Positions 57,203 through 64,000 of a stretch of DNA of 64,000 bases are shown here, piece after piece. The notes beneath the pieces are model-generated. The model saw only the letters and a program-made list of their open reading frames with translations. It searched no databases and was not told the origin of the DNA. Numbering within the stretch: the stretch's first letter is position 1; the number at the start of each line of letters is the position of its first letter. Location of the stretch: assembly GCA_024704765.1 (NCBI GenBank), contig JAKMXF010000334.1, positions 168,931 to 232,930 on the forward strand, in the 5' to 3' direction. Both the position numbers and the translations under genes were made by a program. The stretch comes from Oopsacas minuta (Eukaryota > Porifera > Hexactinellida > Lyssacinosida > Leucopsacidae).

Positions 57203-58459
57203 ATGGCTACAGCTTCCCTTGATATCGAGAGAGAAGATAATTTCGAAATAGAAATCCAGAGAGTCAGAGAGAATATTCAAATTCAATTCATTCAAATAAT
57301 CGATTGTTTAAAAGTTAGAGAGAATGTACTTTTGAAAGAATTAGATAATGTTTTAGCTTCTTATTACAAATATCGGAATGAAATCAGAGAATTTGAATAT
57401 AATTCACATAACCATGAGAATATACAAGTACAAACATCAAACCAATTACCGGTTCTATCTCCTGCCATTTCCTTACAAGATAACAGTTCAGAACGAATCA
57501 ATGAAGTACAAGACTCAATTAAAACGCCTCAACAACCTCATATGGTTAAGTTTGTGTGTGATAACAGCAAGTTATTATCTGAAGCAGACAATTTGGGTAA
57601 GTTAGTGGAGAGTGTAGGGGATGTAATTAACTATACAATCAAGTCAAAACCTATAATTAGTGTATGTAAGGGAGGATATGAAATAGACCAGCTTTACCGA
57701 CCACATGGTGTTACTTTTGATAGAAATAGCGGGAATATTTACGTAGCTGATTGTTATAATAATTGTGTAAAAGTATTTGATTGTGTTGGTAGATATATCT
57801 TTAAAATTGGAGACGATTATGGTGATGGAAAGATGAAATGGCCGAGAAGTTTAGCAATTTGTGGAGACAGAATCTTGATTACTCAAGGAGATGTTATTTC
57901 ACAATCAACTCATAAAATATTTTCCTTTAGCCTTGATGGTATATTTGTTTGTAAGATAGGTAAACGTGGAACAGGAGAACTCAAATTTATTTTGCCTACT
58001 GGTCTTACATTTGATGAATTTACAGAATACGTTTATGTTTGTGATTCAGGTAATAACCGGGTTCAAGTATTGGCCAAAGACTTAACTTACATTTCCCAGT
58101 TTGGAAGAGAGATACTCTTCGAACCATGTGACGTCAAACTTTCAATAGAATACATTTTTGTTCTCGATAATTTGGATCCTTGTCTCCATCTCTTTGATTA
58201 TGATCATGTTCCAAAGAAGAGTGTTATTTCTCGGAAAACTGGATTACAAAATATTAATCCTTTCTATTTCTTCATTGATAAATATGATAACATTCTATTT
58301 TCAGAAAATGACTATAATTCTATTCTCATTTTTAATTCTGAATTCAATTTTGTACATCGCATCACCGTTTCAACTTCTCCAATGGGTATTGCAGTTGATC
58401 AACAAGGACGAGTTATTATAGTATGTCAAGCTAAAAATAACTGTTTACAGATATTTTAA
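57203..58459 (+). CDS. Coiled-coil + NHL beta-propeller protein
   Basis: 418 residues, single exon, start MATASLDIERED. Residues ~10-65 are a coiled coil, shorter than in the paired copies; a flexible linker covers ~68-105; the NHL propeller spans ~160-418, with well-kept blades (PHGVTFDRNSGNIYVADCY; PTGLTFDEFTEYVYVCDSG; PMGIAVDQQGRVIIV). No RING or B-box. NHL repeats are closer to consensus than in the inverted pair, so this may be nearer to the ancestral form. Function unknown; NHL propellers usually bind proteins or RNA. Polyadenylation signal at 58523. Confidence 0.9.
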   Translation: MATASLDIEREDNFEIEIQRVRENIQIQFIQIIDCLKVRENVLLKELDNVLASYYKYRNEIREFEYNSHNHENIQVQTSNQLPVLSPAISLQDNSSERINEVQDSIKTPQQPHMVKFVCDNSKLLSEADNLGKLVESVGDVINYTIKSKPIISVCKGGYEIDQLYRPHGVTFDRNSGNIYVADCYNNCVKVFDCVGRYIFKIGDDYGDGKMKWPRSLAICGDRILITQGDVISQSTHKIFSFSLDGIFVCKIGKRGTGELKFILPTGLTFDEFTEYVYVCDSGNNRVQVLAKDLTYISQFGREILFEPCDVKLSIEYIFVLDNLDPCLHLFDYDHVPKKSVISRKTGLQNINPFYFFIDKYDNILFSENDYNSILIFNSEFNFVHRITVSTSPMGIAVDQQGRVIIVCQAKNNCLQIF

Positions 58460-58522
58460 GAACTACGCTCTGTATTATTAATGGACTGATTAAAGTCATT
58501 TGTATTACTGAGTAGTTCGTAG

Positions 58523-58528
58523 AATAAA
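58523..58528 (+). promoter_or_regulatory. Putative polyadenylation signal of NHL gene
   Basis: AATAAA in 'tagaataaact', about 64 bp after the stop codon. Confidence 0.5.
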
Positions 58529-59394
58529 CTAGATTACATATCTTGAATTTGACAAAATTATAACAATTGCATGTATTGTATTATCCATGGTTCGTATGTA
58601 TTATAGAATAACCATTGTCTCCCCTAAGACTTACGGCGACACAATACTGGCTCCGCAGATTTCGAATATCAACCCGCCACATCTTGTCTCGAATGTTGCT
58701 CAATATTCCAAAATTTACTCGTTTCCCGAAATTATCCAATATACGTAGTTACTATGTGATTATTTACATATACCGTATGATGCGTGTTCATAAACCTTAT
58801 TGGTCAAAAATTTGACGTCAGGATATGTTAGATATGGAAGGGTACTTGTGATTCACATTTCAACCATTTTTCGATAAAAATTTGGAACTCATACATAATA
58901 GAAGATATAAACTAATATGTGCTATGCGTGTGGAATGTGATATATCTATAGCAAACTAAATTACAGCGATATATCAAAAAACTCTCTGAAATATCAAAAT
59001 GTCTTGCCTGTCAGATATGAGAGTTTACGAATAAGGAAAATAATATATTATTAGATTTTAGGCTCTAACAAAGGTTAATTAGATTGCAATAATTAACAAA
59101 TTGTTCCTATTTTTCAAATTATTCAAAAGCCAATTTATTAAACCTGTAACTAAGTTTGTGAATGTAATTACTGTAATTAGAAATTATATTACCGCTTATA
59201 GTGAGTAGTTCAAATGTTAAGATATACTCAAGCGGTGAAAGACATGTAGACAAATTATTGATCAATTCCATAAACATCTACCTAATTAGATTTTGTGTAA
59301 CTAATGATTACTTTGTGGTCAATGTAATGCTATTATGAGACATGTAAATGATTGATATACATCTGTTCAATAGTAAATAACAAAGAATACAGTG

Positions 59395-59451
59395 GGCACC
59401 CAAAGGGTGCCACGCGCGAACACAAAGTGTTCGCTTGTCGCGCAAAGCAAG
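59395..59451. repeat. Chain of short palindromes with AAA loops
   Basis: ggcaccc-aaa-gggtgcc at 59395-59411, then gcgaacac-aaa-gtgttcgc at 59416-59434, then an imperfect third stem built on cttg...gc-aaa-gcaag at 59434-59451. Each stem has a different sequence but the same loop. GC-rich in AT-rich surroundings. Confidence 0.85.
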
Positions 59452-59584
59452 TAAGCGTAGCTTCCTTGTTAATTATAATTAATTTAAAATCGGGGAAAAA
59501 CAAATTTATTTTGTATAATCAATATCAGAATAATTCATTAATTCATGAATCAGTCAATTTATCCATAAATTCATTCCTTGACAT

Positions 59585-59587
<3 letters not shown>

Positions 59588-59621
<34 letters not shown>

Positions 59622-59640
59622 TGACTGACAGACTGACGGA
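59588..59640. repeat. (GACA)n microsatellite
   Basis: About eight perfect units followed by degenerate GACT/GACG units, 280 bp upstream of the GT31 start codon. Confidence 0.95.
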
Positions 59641-59920
59641 TAAACTAACAAAATTTGCAATTTCATAATATAGACTTGCTGTATATGAATGTAATCATAT
59701 TTGGAGCATCTTTTTGAGTTTGACATTTGGTTAATTCTTCTCACCGTGTTACGCTAACATTAATTATTCGAATTTATCAGTATGCATAGTGAGCTAGTAT
59801 TGATAAGGATATAATAGAGTGCAAGTTTCATGGAGTAGAGTTCATCTTGTCATAGGAATTACCTACAAATCAAGTACTAATTGTGGAAGCTTTATCTCAA
59901 TCATCATTTCTCAAACGAAA

Positions 59921-60790
59921 ATGAATTTGAAAACCAATAAATTTATATTTTTAACGCTAATAATATTTATACTTAACAGTCTGTACCTATCATGGGATTA
60001 TTTCAAACAACTTTGTTGTGAAGATTGTGTTACCAGTAATAATAACAAAAATGAGTCATACCTTTTGTTTATTCTAATACCCACAGCTCCAAATAATTTT
60101 GCCAATCGTGAGGCTATTAGAAAAACATGGGGAAATACAATTAGCAAATATGATTCTATCAATTACGCTTTTATTGTTGGAAATATCGGAGTATCAATAT
60201 CGGTAATGTCTGCTCTATTAGAAGAGAAAGATAAGTTTGGGGATATTGTGATATTGGATGGAGTGGAAGAGGAATTTTCTAAATTGACAAGAAAGGTACT
60301 GAAAGCTTTTACATGGGCCAGTGAACACATAGATTCTGTTTACTATTTCAAGGCTGATGATGACTGTTATATTGTGATTGACAATGTTTACAAAACTATA
60401 ACGGATAGGAATTTCAGGACTGAGAAACTTATTTTTGGACACAAAATGGTTGGATCTGCAGTACTCCCTAAAGGGAGATGGGCGGAATTGGGGTGGTTTC
60501 TTTGTCCAAGAGTTTATCTTCCCTATCCATCTGGTATGGCGTATATCCTGACTAAAGATGTAGTTAAATTCTTGAATATTAATTCAGACAGATTAATGAT
60601 TTACAATAACGAAGATGCTTCACTAGGGTCCTGGGTAGCCGGACTTAAACTCACTTTTGTGAATGATCCTAGGGTCATTATATCTGCTCATTCTTGTCTA
60701 CCATCTGTATGGGCTATACACGGTTACGGCCATAAAAGATTTGCAGAAATTCATTCTTCTTTGTTGAGTGGCACTATACATTGTCCTTAA
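59921..60790 (+). CDS. GT31 beta-1,3-galactosyltransferase-like enzyme
   Basis: 289 residues from the ATG at 59921. The frame is open further upstream but without an ATG, and this start puts the membrane anchor (FIFLTLIIFILNSLYLSWDY) at the N-terminus, as in type II Golgi enzymes. Motifs in order: REAIRKTWG; YYFKADDDCYI with the DDD metal/UDP-sugar site; YPSGMAYILTKD; and EDASLGSWVAG with the catalytic-region Asp/Glu. The EDxSLGxW form and the following NDPR recall B3GALT6, which builds the proteoglycan linker, but this is only a resemblance. It would act in the Golgi lumen. Confidence 0.88.
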   Translation: MNLKTNKFIFLTLIIFILNSLYLSWDYFKQLCCEDCVTSNNNKNESYLLFILIPTAPNNFANREAIRKTWGNTISKYDSINYAFIVGNIGVSISVMSALLEEKDKFGDIVILDGVEEEFSKLTRKVLKAFTWASEHIDSVYYFKADDDCYIVIDNVYKTITDRNFRTEKLIFGHKMVGSAVLPKGRWAELGWFLCPRVYLPYPSGMAYILTKDVVKFLNINSDRLMIYNNEDASLGSWVAGLKLTFVNDPRVIISAHSCLPSVWAIHGYGHKRFAEIHSSLLSGTIHCP

Positions 60791-61898
60791 CCACACAATA
60801 TTTAATATTTTTATTATTTGCAAAACCTTATGTACCAACTAATTCTTCCAATTGAAATGTCGTTCAGTTTTGAATTAATACTTTTATACATACGAGCGCG
60901 CTTCGCTTGCTCTCGCTTACAAATGAGAAACTTGACAATGCGAAATTTGTATTAAGCATAGTTGATTACCCATGTATATCTGATGAGAGCAAATCTCTAC
61001 GTATATTTCGAGATTAAAACTACAGTCGAACCTCCGAGATCCGGACCTCCAAGATACGGGCACCTCCAAGATACGGGCACCTCCAAGATACGGGCACCTC
61101 CCTCAACCGGGCACCCTTATTTTATATCAGTCCAACAGAATTTCACCATTTCATATAATTCTCCTCATACTAACGGTGACTTCAGTTACTATATTTCATA
61201 TTGGATTACGTTTGTATACAGTATGTAAACTTAATAACAGAATTAGATACCTAAGGGAACTCATATGTACATTATGTGTTGTAACTGCCATAGAGTTAAT
61301 GATATTTCCGAGATCCGGGCACCCTCCGGTCCCACACTACCCGGATCTCGGAGGTTATACTGTATTTGTTTACTTTATATTCATTAAAAACAACAACAAA
61401 TATATTTACATGATTAATGACGCGCAAATGATTTGCAGTAAGAAGTCTGAAATGAACTTTAATATTGCTCAAAATTTGAATATTTGATATTTTCATTAGA
61501 TTGTAATTTTTGACCATGGATGTATGCGTTTTCTACATTCTTTTAGAATAATATTCTCTGACTGCATTTTGTTGTTCAAATACAAAATCTGTGGGCAATT
61601 CAATCAATATTTTCTAGTTGAACTCTTGTTAGAGTCCCTCTGGTTGTTTTCTATCCACTAAATACGAATTTATATTTTTATAGAATTTATTGATGACTAA
61701 TTATTAAGAGGTAATTCCAGATAAGGAGTACAAATTTGTACACTTTATCAGTCCCCTTCGATGTTTTTTCAATGTTAATTAGTTCGGATAAGGAGTAGGA
61801 ATTTGGCAGTCCCATGTTGTACGTATTTTCGAGACTCTACTGTATGTGTAACCAATTCATGAATCAATTAGTGTATATTTTAGTAATTATATCGCGTC
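60791..61898. other. Spacer between GT31 gene and MND1
   Basis: No gene seen. Holds the 340-bp MITE at 61023-61362, a GC-rich cgcgcttcgcttgctctcgc stretch near 60898-60917, and a one-ended Tigger-like fragment near 61820-61842 (gagactctactgta). Confidence 0.5.
61023..61362. mobile_element. 340-bp MITE with internal repeats of its own end
   Basis: Left end cagtcgaacctccgagatcc and inverted right end ggatctcggaggttatactg, TA on both sides. Just inside the left end, the segment acctccaagatacgggc is repeated three times in tandem (about 61046-61096), followed by a diverged fourth unit. Confidence 0.85.
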
Positions 61899-62519
61899 AT
61901 GGCAAAAAGGAAAGGGTTGTCACTAGATGATAAGAGACAGAAAATAATGCAGATATTTGCAGAAAAACAGGAATTCTTTCAACTGAAAGAAATAGAAGTT
62001 TTGGCCAAGAAAGAAAAAGGCCTGAATCCAATGCAAGTGAAAGATTTAGTCCAGTCATTAGTTGATGACGATATGATAGATATGGAAAAGGTTGGTATAT
62101 CTAGTTACTACTGGGCTTTCAGGAGTAAATTGTCAGCTAAAAAGAAATTGAAGTTAGACACTGTGAAAGGAAACCTGAAAGAATTGGAAGAAAAGGAAAA
62201 AATTTTGAAATCAAGGTTAGAATCATCAAAGATTAGTCGTGAAGAGTGTGAAGAGAGAGATAAAATATCGGAAGAAATCGAAGAGAAGTCTCTGAAGGTA
62301 GCTTCTATTCAGAAAGAATTGGAAGAATTGAAAGATTCTGATCCATCTTTATGGGAAGAGAGGGAGGAAGAGATAAAATTAGCTCTGACAGCAGCTAACA
62401 GATGGACTGACAATATATTCTCTCTGGTGAGTTGGTGTAAATCCAAGTTCAATATGGAAGAGAAGAGTTTAAATGACGCATTTGGTATTCCTGAAGATTT
62501 GGATTACGTAGAGAACTGA
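61899..62519 (+). CDS. MND1: Meiotic nuclear division protein MND1
   Basis: 206 residues in one exon, the usual length (about 205). The N-terminal winged-helix region reads MAKRKGLSLDDKRQKIMQIF...FQLKEIE...SLVDDDMIDMEKVGISSYYWAF, the hallmark of MND1. A long coiled coil follows (~75-150), then the conserved ANRWTDNIFSL..W and FGIPEDLDYVEN end. MND1 pairs with HOP2 (PSMC3IP) and helps DMC1/RAD51 invade homologous DNA in meiosis. No intron here, unlike vertebrate MND1. An AG-ended T-rich tract lies about 25 bases before the ATG. Confidence 0.95.
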   Translation: MAKRKGLSLDDKRQKIMQIFAEKQEFFQLKEIEVLAKKEKGLNPMQVKDLVQSLVDDDMIDMEKVGISSYYWAFRSKLSAKKKLKLDTVKGNLKELEEKEKILKSRLESSKISREECEERDKISEEIEEKSLKVASIQKELEELKDSDPSLWEEREEEIKLALTAANRWTDNIFSLVSWCKSKFNMEEKSLNDAFGIPEDLDYVEN

Positions 62520-63043
62520 TTATTTTGATTGGATTATTGGCATAACTTATCACTTTGAAACGAATCCTTGATTTTTGATATTTCTTTATTATTTATGGGG
62601 GATTTTAATGTAAATAGCTGCTACATGTTCCAGACGTCCGTTAGTTTTAATATTTTCACTGCGGATCTGAACCATCTCGTAGATTCCAAAAATGTAATCA
62701 TATTATTTCATATTCATCCAAATTTTTGGCTGCGAATGGCTTATGAAATTTTAGGAATTTTGGCTGACTCTAATACTCCAATCGTCGGTGCATCTAGTTT
62801 CTAATCCTTTAAACTGAAAAGTAAGTAAATAGAATGTCAATATAATGAATATTGCGACTTTCAACAGCATTCAAGTTATGCTATAGCAAAATCACTTCCG
62901 CTATGACTGTATCTTAAATGCTGATAAGAGGGAATAAACCTGTGAGGCAGAATCTTATGATTTAGGTGGGATATCTTATAGTACACTTCCTTTACATTGA
63001 AATAGCTTTAATCTAATCCATGGTTGTATTATCTATATTTAGC
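62520..63043. other. Short intergenic spacer
   Basis: No gene seen; a 78-codon open frame at 62568 does not look coding. Confidence 0.4.
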
Positions 63044-63346
63044 ATGGTAGATCCTGAAACAGAATCTCATAGAAGCATCTCTTCTCAGCCTGAACGTCCT
63101 TTTGATAGACTCCCGATAATTCCATCCATTTCCACTGACTTTTCCCCAGAAGATGAGATAACTACAGATTACATGCTACATAACTTAATAAGGAAAGTTG
63201 AAAAAGAATGGCTATTCAATATAATTTTCATTATTCTTTTCATCCTAACATTTATATGCTTGTTTATATCTATTTTAATAGCTATTTGGGGAGACGAATG
63301 GTTTTCTAAAGTGAATTTCACGATAAATTGTGGATATACTAGTTGA
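63044..63346 (+). CDS. Small single-pass membrane protein, unknown
   Basis: 100 residues from the ATG at 63044 (MVDPETESHRSI); the frame is open from an earlier Met at 63020, but the later one directly follows an acceptor-like atatttagc. The first ~55 residues are polar and acidic (SPEDEITTDYM). One membrane segment follows (LFNIIFIILFILTFICLFISILIAIWG), then a short tail with one cysteine. No family recognised. Could be a complete small protein or the last exon of a larger gene. Confidence 0.5.
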   Translation: MVDPETESHRSISSQPERPFDRLPIIPSISTDFSPEDEITTDYMLHNLIRKVEKEWLFNIIFIILFILTFICLFISILIAIWGDEWFSKVNFTINCGYTS

Positions 63347-63387
63347 TAATATATTATTCAAATGATATTGTTTTACCTTGTATTCTA

Positions 63388-63644
63388 AAGTAGACCTTAA
63401 TAATCCGTACAGGGCATACAGCCCAATTCTACAGCGGATTAATACATACAGCGGATTAATACATACAGTAGAATTATATGTTGTTATGTACTGGGCTAAG
63501 ATGTACAATCGGTTATTACCTCCTTTTCTCCAAAACGGTTTATCAATTCTTGTATAAAAATAAGAATATTCGAATATGATCAACTTGGGTTAGTACTTAC
63601 TAATTTTTATTCTCCGAAGGGTTCTGTCTTGTCCGAGTTCTATT
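63388..63644. mobile_element. Possible degenerate Tigger-like MITE
   Basis: Left end agtagaccttaataatccg and partly inverted right end cttgtccgagttctatta. Contains a 17-bp tandem (acagcggattaatacat) at about 63431-63466. Ends are imperfect. Confidence 0.4.
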
Positions 63645-64000
63645 ATAATACTATACTCCACATGTTGGCAGGCTTTTCATTGTTTTACAACATTCGCGAA
63701 CCTGTAACACTCGATAAATAGTGTTACAATGCGACTGTAGCTAGCACTAATCCGAATTGTTTCATTAGTACCGGGCTGCTTGAATTACGAGGGCAACTGT
63801 TTCCGTTTTATCTATCCATTCATGTTCTATCGATTACTTGCTTAACAAGCGAATAGTATCAGCTAGTGAGTACTCACGTAGAGTGTGTGTAATTTGTGAA
63901 TATTCTAATTTCCATATTAGTATAATTATCAGTTTATCACTCAAGAATTACTCAGATGACGTAATCTGAATTATAAAGAGAGCTAAGCTACTGATTGGTT
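63645..64000. other. Right edge of window
   Basis: No gene or repeat recognised. Confidence 0.4.

Larger units (their letters stand above)
58460..59920. other. Spacer between NHL gene and GT31 gene
   Basis: No gene seen. Contains the palindrome chain at 59395-59451 and the GACA microsatellite at 59588-59640. Confidence 0.5.

Noticed and set aside
59819..59920. Upstream extension of the GT31 frame
   Set aside because: It has no ATG; the ATG at 59921 places the membrane anchor correctly.
1..64000. CRISPR arrays, prokaryotic operons, tRNA or rRNA genes
   Set aside because: No regularly spaced repeats, no operon layout and no convincing tRNA arm pattern on reading both strands by eye; a tRNA scan was not possible.

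Overview
The window is animal nuclear DNA. It is AT-rich, has spliceosomal GT-AG introns from 51 bp to several kb, many small inverted-repeat transposons, and animal genes (SSRP1, cyclin K, SYCP2, MND1, uL2m, DHDH, a GT31 glycosyltransferase, a sigma-type GST). It also has many RING-less coiled-coil + NHL-propeller genes and TRAF-type genes, several of them single-exon. That mix and the short intergenic distances suggest an early-branching metazoan, most likely a sponge and possibly a glass sponge. The taxon is an inference from gene content, not something read directly.

Layout. 0.3-5 kb: two nearly identical coiled-coil/NHL genes facing each other as a tail-to-tail inverted repeat of about 1.46 kb per arm. 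5.8-9 kb: a SYCP2-like synaptonemal complex gene. 9-11.9 kb: transposon-derived spacer. 11.9-14.4 kb: cyclin K in three exons. 15.4-16.1 kb: a sigma-class GST. 16.8-40.4 kb: SSRP1, the HMG subunit of FACT, reconstructed here as 16 coding exons (769 aa). On the opposite strand, SSRP1 introns hold a mitochondrial ribosomal uL2m gene, a two-exon NHL gene, two decayed NHL pseudogenes and a TRAF-like gene. 41.7-43.0 kb: a nearly intact Tc1-type DD34E transposon. 44.6-45.7 kb: a secreted metallo-beta-lactamase-fold protein with a broken metal-binding motif. 49.3-50.4 kb: dihydrodiol dehydrogenase. 50.9-51.9 kb: a classical RING-TRAF protein. 53.0-54.8 kb (minus): a secreted protein joining a pesticin/T4-lysozyme-like domain to a von Willebrand A domain, with a GPI-anchor-like tail. 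57.2-58.5 kb: another coiled-coil/NHL gene. 59.9-60.8 kb: a GT31 glycosyltransferase. 61.9-62.5 kb: MND1. 63.0-63.3 kb: a small membrane protein.

Themes. (1) Two meiosis genes, SYCP2 and MND1, and two chromatin/transcription genes, SSRP1 and CCNK, are housekeeping. (2) A possible self-defence or recognition layer consists of six coiled-coil/NHL loci (four intact, two dead), two TRAF-family genes and the lysozyme-vWA surface protein. The inverted NHL pair differs at 14 residues, all in the propeller, while its coiled coil is identical; this looks like diversification of a binding surface. (3) Introns and spacers are full of hAT-type mini-elements (8-bp target duplications), Tigger/pogo-type mini-elements (TA target sites) and one Tc1 element. 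No CRISPR, prokaryotic operon, viral gene or convincing tRNA was seen.
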